From: Deminuibacter sp966424055
GTDB lineage: Bacteria > Bacteroidota > Bacteroidia > Chitinophagales > Chitinophagaceae
NCBI GenBank assembly: GCA_966424055.1
Contig: CBJLMB010000002.1
Span: 310,001-374,000 of the forward strand
Length of the DNA stretch: 64,000 nucleotides
Direction of reading: 5' to 3'
A program made the translations under genes and the position numbers. The notes under the pieces are model-generated. The model saw nothing but the letters and a program-made list of their open reading frames with translations, made no database searches and was not told the DNA's origin. Shown here in pieces: positions 42,278 through 50,674 of this stretch (the first letter of the stretch is position 1; every line of letters begins with the position of its first letter).

Positions 42278-43207
42278 ATGAGCAAAAAAGTAATTGTAAC
42301 TGCCGGCACCCATGAATACCTGGCTGCCACTTTACAAAAAAATGCATACGAAGTAATAAACCTGCCTGCGATCACTTACGACGAACTGGCTGATATCATT
42401 CCTGAAGCAACAGGGCTGATCGTAACTACCCGTCTTAAAATAGACCGCCCCCTGCTGGATAAAGCCAGCCAACTGCAATGGATCGGCCGCCTTGGCAGTG
42501 GTATGGAGCTGATAGATGTGCCTTATGCCGAAAGCAAAGGTATCCGCTGCGTAAGCAGCCCTGAAGGCAACCGCAATGCAGTGGCCGAACACGCCCTGGG
42601 CCTGCTGTTAAACCTGATGAATAAAATAGACAGCAGCTTTGCCGAAGTAAAACAGGGTAAATGGATCAGGAATGAAAACCGCGGTACAGAACTGACGGGT
42701 AAAACCGTAGGACTGATCGGCTACGGCAATACCGGCTGGGCATTTGCCCGTTTACTGGCCCCCTTTGATGTTACAGTGCTGGCGCATGATAAATATAAGT
42801 TTGGCTATGCTAAAGATTATGTTAGGGAAGCCGAACCTGATCAGATAGCCCGGTATGCAGATGTTGTGAGCATGCACCTGCCACTGACCAAAGAAACATA
42901 CCATTATGCCAATATTGCTTTTTTTGAGACACTGGAAAAAAAGCCCTATTTCCTCACCACCTGCCGGGGAAAAGTAACCGATACTGCTGCATTGATCAAT
43001 GCACTGGATAGGGAGCTGATAAAGGCCGCAGGTGTGGATGTGCTGGAAAATGAAAAGCTGTCTACCTATACGGAAGAGGAAAAGCAGCAACTGGCCGATC
43101 TCTGTGCACGCCCCAATGTGATTGTAACACCCCATATTGCCGGGTACAGCCATGAAGCATTTTACAAAATGGCTAAAATTGTGCTCGACAAACTGGGTAT
43201 ACAATAA
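42278..43207 (+). CDS. D-isomer-specific 2-hydroxyacid dehydrogenase
   Basis: The 309-residue NAD-dependent dehydrogenase has the Rossmann motif GLIGYGNTGWAFARLL and the family's catalytic trio: Arg in TTCRGKVTDTAALINAL, Glu in GVDVLENEK, and His in VIVTPHIAGYSHEAF. It resembles 3-phosphoglycerate dehydrogenases without the regulatory ACT domain, but the substrate cannot be assigned. It lies 106 bp after rsmA and 171 bp before greA. Confidence 0.87.
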   Translation: MSKKVIVTAGTHEYLAATLQKNAYEVINLPAITYDELADIIPEATGLIVTTRLKIDRPLLDKASQLQWIGRLGSGMELIDVPYAESKGIRCVSSPEGNRNAVAEHALGLLLNLMNKIDSSFAEVKQGKWIRNENRGTELTGKTVGLIGYGNTGWAFARLLAPFDVTVLAHDKYKFGYAKDYVREAEPDQIARYADVVSMHLPLTKETYHYANIAFFETLEKKPYFLTTCRGKVTDTAALINALDRELIKAAGVDVLENEKLSTYTEEEKQQLADLCARPNVIVTPHIAGYSHEAFYKMAKIVLDKLGIQ

Positions 43208-43281
43208 ATCTTGTTTTAAAAAATGTTAAAAATCAATGAGTTTTGATGGCAGGCGGGCCTAACAAAAAGCCCTGAAGACTA

Positions 43282-43310
43282 TTGTTGAATTGCGTAAATT
43301 TGTATTTTTG
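43282..43310 (+). promoter_or_regulatory. Promoter of greA
   Basis: TTG at 43282-43284, 18 bp and TATTTTTG at 43303-43310 match the consensus. The predicted transcription start is about 43317, 62 bp before the ATG. Confidence 0.75.
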
Positions 43311-43316
43311 TACTTC

Positions 43317-43354
43317 TGCAACGCTACACTTTGCTGTGGCGTTGTATTTTTTTT
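43317..43354 (+). terminator. Terminator-like hairpin at the 5' end of the greA leader
   Basis: TGCAACGC (43317-43324) pairs with GCGTTGTA (43339-43346), continuing after a 2-nt bulge into CAC/GTG with a 6-nt loop. Eight T residues (43347-43354) follow. The stem begins at the predicted +1 of greA, so most transcripts could end as a ~38-nt RNA. In E. coli a leader terminator before greA yields the GraL RNAs, so this could be a similar attenuation device. It could also act as a terminator for the upstream dehydrogenase gene. Confidence 0.65.
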
Positions 43355-43378
43355 ATCTCTCATTAAAACGCAACGATT

Positions 43379-43852
43379 ATGAGTGAAGTTATGTACGTTA
43401 CTAAGGAGACCCTGGAAAAAATGAAAGATGAGTTGCATCGTATGAAAACCGTTGATCGCCCGGCGGCGGCCAGGGCTATTGCAGAAGCGCGTGAGAAAGG
43501 TGATTTGAAAGAGAATGCAGAATACGATGCAGCCAAAGAAGCGCAGGGTATTCTGGAAGCTAAAATGGCCTTGCTGGAAGGACAGATCGCTACCGCCAGG
43601 GTAGTAAGTGCAGATGAGATTGATACCAGTAAAGCCTCTATCTTAACTAAAGTGACTATCACCAATGTCAATACTAAAAAAACAGTGACGTATCAGCTGG
43701 TGGGTGAAAAAGAAGCGGATCTGAAAGCGGGTAAAATATCCATCAGTTCTCCTATAGGTAAAGGTTTGCTGGGAAAAAGCAAAGGCGAAATTGCAGAAGT
43801 GCAGGCGCCTACAGGTCTTATTAAATTCAAAATTGAAGATATCAGCATCTGA
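43379..43852 (+). CDS. greA: Transcription elongation factor GreA
   Basis: The 157-residue GreA rescues backtracked RNA polymerase by stimulating transcript cleavage. The N-terminal coiled coil carries the tip acidic pair in REKGDLKENAEYDAAKEAQG (Asp and Glu), and the C-terminal FKBP-like domain ends in VQAPTGLIKFKIEDI. Length is normal. Its leader contains a terminator-like hairpin. Confidence 0.97.
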   Translation: MSEVMYVTKETLEKMKDELHRMKTVDRPAAARAIAEAREKGDLKENAEYDAAKEAQGILEAKMALLEGQIATARVVSADEIDTSKASILTKVTITNVNTKKTVTYQLVGEKEADLKAGKISISSPIGKGLLGKSKGEIAEVQAPTGLIKFKIEDISI

Positions 43853-43874
43853 TAGGCAAATTATTTGAAGAATT

Positions 43875-43912
43875 AAATCCCGGTTCCTTCAAATTCTGGA
43901 ACCGGGATTTTA
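43875..43912 (+). terminator. Intrinsic terminator after greA
   Basis: A perfect 13-bp stem (AAATCCCGGTTCC at 43875-43887 with its complement at 43898-43910) lies 22 bp after the greA stop, followed by TAATTTTAT. Confidence 0.85.
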
Positions 43913-43945
43913 ATTTTATAGCGCCAGTGATATAAACCTGTTACT

Positions 43946-44335
43946 ATGACGCTTTTTTCAAAAATCATTGCAGGAGAAATTCCTTCCTATAAAATTGCAG
44001 AGAATGCCCGTTTTTATGCATTCCTCGATATTTTTCCTGCCAAACCTGGGCATACGCTCGTAGTGCCCAAACTGGAAGTAGACCGTTTATTCGATCTGCC
44101 AGATGAATACCTGGGCAGCATGCTCAGCTTTGCCAAGCCGGTGGCCAATGCCATCAGGAAAGCCTATGGATACGATCGCATCAATATTATAACCATCGGC
44201 TTTGAAGTACCACATGCGCATATGCACCTGGTACCCATGAATGGCATGGCCGATGTGGATATTGTGAGCAATAAAACAAAACCTTCACCCGAAGAGCTGG
44301 CTGCCGTACAGCAGCAGATACTGGCCCATTTGTAA
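43946..44335 (+). CDS. HIT family hydrolase
   Basis: The 129-residue protein is a histidine-triad nucleotide hydrolase. The triad His-x-His-x-His is at 90-94 in VPHAHMHLVP, with the N-terminal IIAGEIPSYKI and PGHTLVVPK segments of the HINT branch. These enzymes hydrolyse AMP-conjugates such as adenosine phosphoramidates. It is in the common position just downstream of greA, 93 bp away, after greA's terminator. Confidence 0.93.
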   Translation: MTLFSKIIAGEIPSYKIAENARFYAFLDIFPAKPGHTLVVPKLEVDRLFDLPDEYLGSMLSFAKPVANAIRKAYGYDRINIITIGFEVPHAHMHLVPMNGMADVDIVSNKTKPSPEELAAVQQQILAHL

Positions 44336-44454
44336 ATGCAGGTAGAGCGCTATCCTGAACCGGCCAATACTGCAACCTGGTTGCAGGTGAAGATATGCTG
44401 CATTAATCCCAACTGCAGCAACCGGTGTTTATAAACCATAACAACGACTGCGAT

Positions 44455-45084
44455 ATGAAGAAAATCTCCTTTTTATGTTTATTGCTGGCTTCTTTCCTGC
44501 TAACACAGGCGCAGAAGCTGAAAGTAGCCTGTGTAGGCAACAGTATTACAGAAGGGGCTGCGATTGCCGCAGGGAAAAAATATCCCGACCAGCTGCAGGC
44601 TTTGCTTGGCGAAGGATACGATGTACGGAATTATGGCCTGGGTGGCAGAACCCTGCTCAAAAAAGGCAACCGTCCCTACTGGAGCGAACCCAAATACCAG
44701 GAGTTGTTGCAATGGGCTCCCGATATTGTGGTCATCAAGCTGGGCACCAACGATAGTAAGCCGGTTAACTGGCAATACAAAGATTCCTTTGTAACCGATT
44801 ATATTGCCTTTGTAGAATCGTTCAGGCAGCTGGCCAGTCATCCCAAAATATACCTCTGTTACCCCATCCCGGCTTATGAGAACAAGTTCACCATCAGCGG
44901 GGAAGTGATCAAAAAAGAAATTATACCGGATGTAAAAAAAGTGGCGAAGAAAACGCATTCACGGGTAATAGACCTCTATCGCCCGCTGCTGGACAAGCCT
45001 GAAGTGTTGTATGATGGCGTGCATCCCAATGCAGATGGTGCTAGGCTCATCGCAAATGCCGTATATAAATCCATCCGGAAATAG
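44455..45084 (+). CDS. SGNH/GDSL hydrolase, secreted
   Basis: The 209-residue protein begins with a signal peptide (ISFLCLLLASFLLTQAQ). The SGNH blocks are Ser30 in VGNSITEG, Gly in GLGGRT, Asn in KLGTNDSKP, and Asp187/His190 in YDGVHPN. The fold hydrolyses esters on polysaccharides or lipids; similarity to acetylesterases of rhamnogalacturonan type is likely, but no PUL surrounds it. The GTG at 44425 also opens the frame but the ATG at 44455 gives a clean signal peptide. Confidence 0.88.
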   Translation: MKKISFLCLLLASFLLTQAQKLKVACVGNSITEGAAIAAGKKYPDQLQALLGEGYDVRNYGLGGRTLLKKGNRPYWSEPKYQELLQWAPDIVVIKLGTNDSKPVNWQYKDSFVTDYIAFVESFRQLASHPKIYLCYPIPAYENKFTISGEVIKKEIIPDVKKVAKKTHSRVIDLYRPLLDKPEVLYDGVHPNADGARLIANAVYKSIRK

Positions 45085-45090
45085 CGGCTG

Positions 45091-45651
45091 TTATTTCACC
45101 CGGCCAGGGTTCTGGGCGATAAAATCTTCCCAGCCCTTTAGTTTTTTGGCTGCTTTCAGCAGTGGTGAGCTGGTTTGGTAATGATGGCAGAGCGCTACAG
45201 CCAGCGCATCGGTGGCATCGAAGTACTGCGGCTTTTCATCGATCGATACAATGCGCTGCAGCATCTTCCATACCTGTTCTTTATCAGCATTACCATTGCC
45301 GGTGATAGATTGCTTCACTTTTTTAGGTGAATACTCTGTAACAGAAAGTGCATACTGCATGGCGGCTGCAATGGCTACACCCTGTGCCCTTCCCAGTTTG
45401 AGCATACTTTGCACGTTTTTGCCGAAAAAAGGCGCTTCAATAGCAAATGTATCAGGGTGGTGCAGGCGGATGAGTTCAGAAATTTTACTGTGGATCATTT
45501 CCAGCCTGGCATAAATATCTTTTTTGCCGCCCAGTTTCAGCACATCCATCACAACCACCTGCACTTTATTGCCATATATACCAATAATGGCATAACCCAT
45601 TACCAGGCTGCCCGGGTCAACACCTAATATAACCGCATCTGCTTTTTTCAT
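45091..45651 (-). CDS. ruvC: Crossover junction endodeoxyribonuclease RuvC
   Basis: The 186-residue protein resolves Holliday junctions as part of RuvABC. Its motifs are Asp12 in GVDPGSLVMGYAI, Glu in FAIEAPFFGKN, KKVKQSITGNGNADKEQV, and the final acidic Asp in DATDALAVALCHH. Length is slightly longer than E. coli RuvC (173) because of a C-terminal extension. It is convergent with the SGNH gene, 6 bp apart, and no ruvA or ruvB is nearby. Confidence 0.95.
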   Translation of the reverse strand: MKKADAVILGVDPGSLVMGYAIIGIYGNKVQVVVMDVLKLGGKKDIYARLEMIHSKISELIRLHHPDTFAIEAPFFGKNVQSMLKLGRAQGVAIAAAMQYALSVTEYSPKKVKQSITGNGNADKEQVWKMLQRIVSIDEKPQYFDATDALAVALCHHYQTSSPLLKAAKKLKGWEDFIAQNPGRVK

Positions 45652-45733
45652 CGACGTGTGAAAATAGAATTTTTAGGCAAGAATATTGCTATCTCCGTTA
45701 AGGCATTCATTTAATGGCAGTTTTGATTTAGGT

Positions 45734-46738
45734 TTGAAAAAAATTACCATACTGAAGCAACGTTACAAGATATTACTGAACTATGTTGTAGGCCCCCTGT
45801 TGTTTGTGCTGTTAACCTATTCCATTTACCACAGGGTGCAACGTCAACCTAACCTGAAGGCCTCCTGGGACATTATCCGGCATTCTTTTCACAGCCCGGC
45901 ACAATGGAAATTCTGGGTAGTGATACTGCTCAGCCTGCTCAACTGGGGTATAGAGGCCCGTAAATGGCAGCTGCTGGTAAAGCCTGTACAGAAGGTGAGT
46001 TTATTCAGGGCATTTAAAGCTGTATTATCCGGACTGGCATTATCGCTTTTTGTTCCCAACCGGGTAGGGGAATATTTTGGCCGTCTTTTATACATGGAAG
46101 AGGGTAACCGGCTTCGTTCTATCGTACTTACTGTTGTGGGCAGTCTGAGCCAGCTGATCGTTACCATGGTAGCAGGTTTGCTGGGATTGCTGTATATGCG
46201 GCATTTTATACTGGGTGAAACACGCCAGTTGCAGGGCCTGTCTGTATTCTGGCTCGACGGGCTGATGTATGCCATAGCTGTGGGCACTATTTTAACAATT
46301 CTGGTATATTACAAACTTTCCTGGCTAACCCTGCTTTTCGAGAAAGTGCCTTTTGTAGCACGGTTCCGTTTTTTTATACAGAACCTGGAAAATTTTCACT
46401 GGAAGGAATTAACAAGAATTTTAGTTTTATCGATCAGCAGGTATCTTGTATTTATTATCCAATACCTGTTGTTATTGCAGGTATTTGAAGTGCATATTGA
46501 CTGGATAGCAGGCGGATGGCTGGTTTGTGTATTGTTCCTTGTGCTGGCCATCATCCCTACTATTCCAATGGCAGAGCTGGGAGTGAGGGGCGAAACGAGC
46601 ATACAGTTATTCGGGCTACTGAGTGCCAATACGATCGGTATTATTGCAACAGCGGCCGGTATCTGGTGTATTAACCTGATCATTCCTTCTTTGGCCGGAA
46701 GTTTGTTTATCTTAGGCATTAAACTATTTAAGAAGTAA
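45734..46738 (+). CDS. Lysylphosphatidylglycerol synthase/flippase-like membrane protein
   Basis: The protein of about 334 residues has roughly eight membrane helices and matches the UPF0104/LPG_synthase_TM family (AglD-like). Evidence includes LLNWGIEARKWQLLV, FKAVLSGLALSLFVPNRVGEYFGRLLYME and AIIPTIPMAELGVRGETSIQLFGLL. Members are thought to be flippases or transferases for lipid-linked molecules. No ATG opens the frame: TTG at 45734 (MKKITILKQRYK) is preferred over the TTG at 45686. Its stop is 1 bp from the GTG of the DUF3108 gene, so the two are co-translated. Confidence 0.83.
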   Translation: MKKITILKQRYKILLNYVVGPLLFVLLTYSIYHRVQRQPNLKASWDIIRHSFHSPAQWKFWVVILLSLLNWGIEARKWQLLVKPVQKVSLFRAFKAVLSGLALSLFVPNRVGEYFGRLLYMEEGNRLRSIVLTVVGSLSQLIVTMVAGLLGLLYMRHFILGETRQLQGLSVFWLDGLMYAIAVGTILTILVYYKLSWLTLLFEKVPFVARFRFFIQNLENFHWKELTRILVLSISRYLVFIIQYLLLLQVFEVHIDWIAGGWLVCVLFLVLAIIPTIPMAELGVRGETSIQLFGLLSANTIGIIATAAGIWCINLIIPSLAGSLFILGIKLFKK

Positions 46739-46741
46739 AGT

Positions 46742-47533
46742 GTGAAAAAAATAGCAGCACTGTGTATGAGCCTTGTTTGCTGCATCAGGCTCACGGCAGG
46801 AGACGAATTATGTGATATCAGGAACAGCGCTTTTCAGGCAGGGGAAAGTATAACGTTCAATGTGTTTTATTCGGTGATAGGCCTCTATGTAAATGCAGGC
46901 ACCGCTACTTTTACAGCCAGCCTGGAAAAGCTGAACAATAAACCCGTATACCATGTAGTGGGTGAGGGTACTTCCAATTCGAAATACGACTGGATTTTCA
47001 AGGTTCGTGATAAATACGAAAGCTATATTGATACCGCTACCCTGCGGCCTATGAAATTTATCCGTAATGTGGATGAAGGCGGGTATAAGAAATATGAAAA
47101 CATCAGTTTTAACCACCAGACGAATACGGCTGTTACCACATCGGGGGTATTTAAAGTTCCCAATTGTGTGCAGGATGTAATTAGCGCGGTGTACTACACC
47201 CGCAATATCGATTTCAATAAATACAAACCAGACGATAAGATACCTTTTACCATGTTCCTTGACAATGAGGTATACAATCTTTATCTGCGCTACCTGGGCA
47301 AAGAGGTGGTGAGCACCAAATACGGCAAGTTTCACACTTTCAAGTTTAAACCACTGCTGTTAAAGGGCACCCTGTTCCAGGGTGGTGAGAAGATGACGGT
47401 TTGGGTAACGGATGATGAAAACCATATCCCCGTGCGTATTGAAAGCCCTATTGTGGTGGGTAGTGTAAAAGTAGATATGATGCAAACCCGCAACCTGCGC
47501 CATCCCATGAGTGCGCTGATCAGCTGGAAATAA
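46742..47533 (+). CDS. DUF3108 domain-containing secreted protein
   Basis: The 263-residue product starts with GTG at 46742, 3 bp after the preceding stop. It has a signal peptide (IAALCMSLVCCIRLTAG), and the DUF3108 beta-rich domain spans the rest: AGESITFNVFYSVIGLYVNAGTATFT, YDWIFKVRDKYESYID, VYNLYLRYLGKEVVST and MTVWVTDDENHIPVRIESPIVVGSV. DUF3108 proteins are periplasmic and uncharacterised, with a LolA/LolB-like look. Coupling to the flippase-like gene suggests a joint envelope-lipid role; that is inference. Confidence 0.87.
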   Translation: MKKIAALCMSLVCCIRLTAGDELCDIRNSAFQAGESITFNVFYSVIGLYVNAGTATFTASLEKLNNKPVYHVVGEGTSNSKYDWIFKVRDKYESYIDTATLRPMKFIRNVDEGGYKKYENISFNHQTNTAVTTSGVFKVPNCVQDVISAVYYTRNIDFNKYKPDDKIPFTMFLDNEVYNLYLRYLGKEVVSTKYGKFHTFKFKPLLLKGTLFQGGEKMTVWVTDDENHIPVRIESPIVVGSVKVDMMQTRNLRHPMSALISWK

Positions 47534-47554
47534 GCGTACAACTATAAAACCGCG

Positions 47555-48025
47555 CTACAGGGCCAGCTGTGCTGTTGCAGCTGTTACAGTGGGTTTAATA
47601 CCCCATTTTATTTTGTACCATATCCTTTCGTGCAGGTAGTAAAGCGCTATTTTGGTGAACACTTCTGCAAAGCCGATGGAGAAGGCTTTGGTATAATCCC
47701 CGGTGATCAATAAGGCGATCAGTATGGTGTCGAGTGTGCCGAAAAAGCGGTAACTGGCCCCTTTGATCACACTTTTGTAATGTTTATCCCTTGTAACGAC
47801 AGTGCCATCTTCCAGGATGGTGCGGGTGGTGCCGAATTTCAGTAACATCCACAACCGCTCATGCAGGTAGAACAATCCTATTTTCGTAAATACCTCAATG
47901 CCGCCGATTTTCAGGGCAGTGGAAATTTGCCCGGTGAATATCCAGGAAAGAAAGATAGTATCCAACGTTGCCAGTATGCGCCAGGAAGCGCCTTTTACCA
48001 CACTTCTGTAATGCTGTTCCTTCAT
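47555..48025 (-). CDS. Membrane protein with two tandem DUF2061 domains
   Basis: The 156-residue protein contains the DUF2061 unit twice. The first copy (about 4-60) reads YRSVVKGASWRILATLDTIF and ends in EVFTKIGLFYLHERLW; the second (about 82-140) reads YKSVIKGASYRFFGTLDTIL and ends in EVFTKIALYYLHERIW. DUF2061 is usually a single ~70-residue module with two membrane helices, so this is an internal duplication. Function is unknown. The gene is convergent with the DUF3108 gene, 21 bp apart. Confidence 0.85.
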   Translation of the reverse strand: MKEQHYRSVVKGASWRILATLDTIFLSWIFTGQISTALKIGGIEVFTKIGLFYLHERLWMLLKFGTTRTILEDGTVVTRDKHYKSVIKGASYRFFGTLDTILIALLITGDYTKAFSIGFAEVFTKIALYYLHERIWYKIKWGIKPTVTAATAQLAL

Positions 48026-48222
48026 ACAGGGTATTTGTAGTGAATGGGAGACAAGATTAGTTAAAAAAGAATAATCTACAAAAAAAGTAGACTATTTTAA
48101 CAATGGGCATCTTTACACCCTGAGAGGGGCCCGGCACCTATGGTGTTTACTACAAACCGTGAATATAAAAAAAGGATAATGCTGTGCCAGACACACTGCA
48201 GGTGTGCAGGCAGCACATGCGG

Positions 48223-49107
48223 TTACACTGCCCTCAGCGGAAAAACCTCTTTCACCCTGATACCCTTTTCTGTTTGCTGAAGCGTACAGCATTCATGCTG
48301 CGGGTCGTGTTCAAAAAAAAGAATGTACTCATTGTCGACAGCTTCCCTGAGAAAAGTTTTTTTCTCTTCCAGTGTTTCCAGCGGAAACATATCGTATGCC
48401 ATCACATAAGGAAGGGGAATATGCGCAATAGAAGGTAGCAGATCGGCCATATACAGGATGGTTTTGTTTTTATAACGGATCTGCGGCAGCATCATCGATT
48501 CAGTATGCCCTCTCACAAAACGGATGGATATATGTTCCCCGAAACCGGCAGAAAGGCTGCTGAGTGGTGCCGGATGAGCACTGCCTGGTGCTGCCTTTGA
48601 AGGGTGCTGAATAAACTGCAGCTGCCCGCTTTCTTCAATGGGCAGTATATTTTCTTTGAGAAAAGAAGCTTTTTCCCTTTCATTGGGATGAACCGCCCAG
48701 TTCCAGTGCCATTGGTTGCTCCAGTACACGGCATTTTTAAAAGCAGGCAGCAGCCGGTCGCCTTCCCTGACAACCGCACCACCGCAATGATCAAAATGCA
48801 GGTGTGTGAGCAGTACATCGGTAATATCCTCTTTGCTGAAACCATAATGGGCCAGCGATTTTTCCAAGCTGGCATTGCCATGTAAGTAATAATGCCCGAA
48901 AAATTTAGCATCCTGTTTATTACCGATGCCGGTATCCACCAGTATCAGTTTATTACCGTCTTCTATCAGCAGCAATCGCATAGCCCAGGTGCAGAGATTA
49001 TTTTCATCTGCAGGGTTCAGCTTGTCCCAGATGCTTTTGGGTACAACGCCGAACATAGCACCGCCATCCAGCTTGAACAATTCGGTATCGATGGTGTATA
49101 GTTTCAT
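48223..49107 (-). CDS. MBL fold metallo-hydrolase (quinoprotein-lactonase-like)
   Basis: The 294-residue protein has the metallo-beta-lactamase motif HLHFDH (His102, His104, Asp106, His107), with later VRGHTESM and FEHDPQHE for remaining metal ligands. The start KLDGGAMFGVVPKSIW matches the AHL-lactonase-like branch of the superfamily, but whether a lactone is the substrate is unknown. It is separated from the MFS transporter gene upstream on the same strand by a hairpin. Confidence 0.87.
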   Translation of the reverse strand: MKLYTIDTELFKLDGGAMFGVVPKSIWDKLNPADENNLCTWAMRLLLIEDGNKLILVDTGIGNKQDAKFFGHYYLHGNASLEKSLAHYGFSKEDITDVLLTHLHFDHCGGAVVREGDRLLPAFKNAVYWSNQWHWNWAVHPNEREKASFLKENILPIEESGQLQFIQHPSKAAPGSAHPAPLSSLSAGFGEHISIRFVRGHTESMMLPQIRYKNKTILYMADLLPSIAHIPLPYVMAYDMFPLETLEEKKTFLREAVDNEYILFFEHDPQHECCTLQQTEKGIRVKEVFPLRAV

Positions 49108-49140
49108 CTGTTATTGTTTAGCGGGTATAAAAATAACAAA

Positions 49141-49182
49141 ATAGAATGGGGCAGTCTTCAAAGCCGCCCCATTCTATTTTTT
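49141..49182. terminator. Terminator-like hairpin downstream of the MFS gene
   Basis: ATAGAATGGGGC (49141-49152) and its complement (49166-49177) form a 12-bp stem with T-rich sequence on the plus side. It lies 18 bp past the MFS stop and before the MBL gene start. Confidence 0.6.
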
Positions 49183-49194
49183 CTATTTACTGTA

Positions 49195-50496
49195 TTAAGC
49201 CTGTTGCTTTTGTTTGGATAAAGCCGTGAGCAGCCAGATAAAACCGGCTACAAAGAACACAATAAGTGAAAGCACGGAGTTTTTCATACTGCCAGTAAGC
49301 TCTTCAATAAAGCCGAAGGAAAAAATGCCGATCACGATAGCTATTTTTTCTGTGAGATCATAATAGCTGAAATAAGAAGCCGTATCTTTTGTTTCGGGCA
49401 TCAGCTTGGAATAAGTAGAACGGCTCAGCGATTGTATACCCCCCATTACCAGCCCCACGGCAACAGCCAGCCCGTAAAAATGGAATTCAGGATTACCGCC
49501 CTGTTCTTTGTACAGTGCAGAAAAATAGGCGGCGATACAGATCAGTATCCAGAAAATGATCACACCCAGCAGTACCCTGATATTGCCGTATTTTTCAGAG
49601 AGGCGGCTCATTGCAATGGCGCCGGCAATGGCCACCAGCTGTATTACCACCACTGTAACGATCAGCTTGGTATCATCCAGCCCCAATACTTTGCTGCCGA
49701 ACAAAGTGGCGGCCAGCATTACGGTTTGTACGCCCATGCTGTAAAAAAAGAAACCGCGTAGAAATCTTTTCAACACAGGCATCTGTTTTACCTCGCTGTA
49801 TACTTTTTTCATTTCTTTAAAGCCATCGGTGAATATGTTCACTTTTTTCAGCTCAGCGCGGTTTATCTTAGGCAGGCGTGTAAACGTGATCTGTGCAAAA
49901 CCCAGCCACCAAAGTCCAACCAGCAAAAAAGTAAGCCTGGGCCCCAGGAACGGATCATCTTTGATCACCACCACCAGGATAAAACCGATGATCTGCATCA
50001 GTACGCTGCCAATATAACCGTAGGAATAGCCCCTGGCACTTACCCTGTCCCTGTCTTCGGGCGCCGCAATTTCGGGCAGGTAGGCATTATAAAACACCAG
50101 GCTGCCCACATAACCCATCGATGCCATCATAAAAGCCAGAATACCCAGCCAGATATTGGCACCCGTAAAAAAATACAAAGCACTGCAGCCGATAGCGCCT
50201 GTATAACAGAACACTTTCATGAAGTTCTTTTTATTGCCCCTGGTATCTGCAATGGAAGTGAGTATGGGATATGAAAGTGCTACCAGCAGGTAGGCCGCGG
50301 CCAGCGTATAATCGTACAGGGAGGAATTAACAAATTTTCTGCCCAGCAGCGGCACCAGCTCAGAGCCGAATTGTTTTTTTGTGGCCGCTGTAAAATAGAT
50401 AGGGAAAAAGGTGGTGGTGATAACAAGGTTGTACACACTATTGGCCCAGTCGTACATCGCCCAGGCATTGATTACTTTTTTAGGGGCAGTGATCAT
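49195..50496 (-). CDS. UMF1-type (Atg22-like) MFS transporter
   Basis: The 433-residue protein has 12 predicted membrane helices and the UMF1 start AWAMYDWANSVYNLVITTTFFPIYF. The loop segments YNAYLPEIAAPEDRDRVSARGYSYGYIGS and VGLVMGGIQSLSRSTYSKLMPETKDTASYFSYYDLTEKIA are diagnostic of the same family. Substrates are not known; the yeast relative exports amino acids from the vacuole. The TAGTTTCG at 50548-50541 may be its -7 box. Confidence 0.88.
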   Translation of the reverse strand: MITAPKKVINAWAMYDWANSVYNLVITTTFFPIYFTAATKKQFGSELVPLLGRKFVNSSLYDYTLAAAYLLVALSYPILTSIADTRGNKKNFMKVFCYTGAIGCSALYFFTGANIWLGILAFMMASMGYVGSLVFYNAYLPEIAAPEDRDRVSARGYSYGYIGSVLMQIIGFILVVVIKDDPFLGPRLTFLLVGLWWLGFAQITFTRLPKINRAELKKVNIFTDGFKEMKKVYSEVKQMPVLKRFLRGFFFYSMGVQTVMLAATLFGSKVLGLDDTKLIVTVVVIQLVAIAGAIAMSRLSEKYGNIRVLLGVIIFWILICIAAYFSALYKEQGGNPEFHFYGLAVAVGLVMGGIQSLSRSTYSKLMPETKDTASYFSYYDLTEKIAIVIGIFSFGFIEELTGSMKNSVLSLIVFFVAGFIWLLTALSKQKQQA

Positions 50497-50613
50497 TGAA
50501 TGCGCATTTGCAGCTAAAGATAACAGAATACGGGCATTTGCGAAACTACGTCAGAAGAAGCCGCAGTTCATTGAAAATACTTTCTTCCAGGATGGGCATT
50601 ACGGTATAAACGG

Positions 50614-50653
50614 CTAAAACAAAAACAGGAAATACCTGAGGCATTTCCTGTTT
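50614..50653 (-). terminator. Terminator after uppP
   Basis: On the minus strand AAACAGGAAAT (50653-50643) pairs with its complement (50633-50623) and is followed by TTTGTTTTAG. It ends the ftsX-DUF3098-uppP region. Confidence 0.8.
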
Positions 50654-50674
50654 GCTAGCCGGTGTAAATGAATA

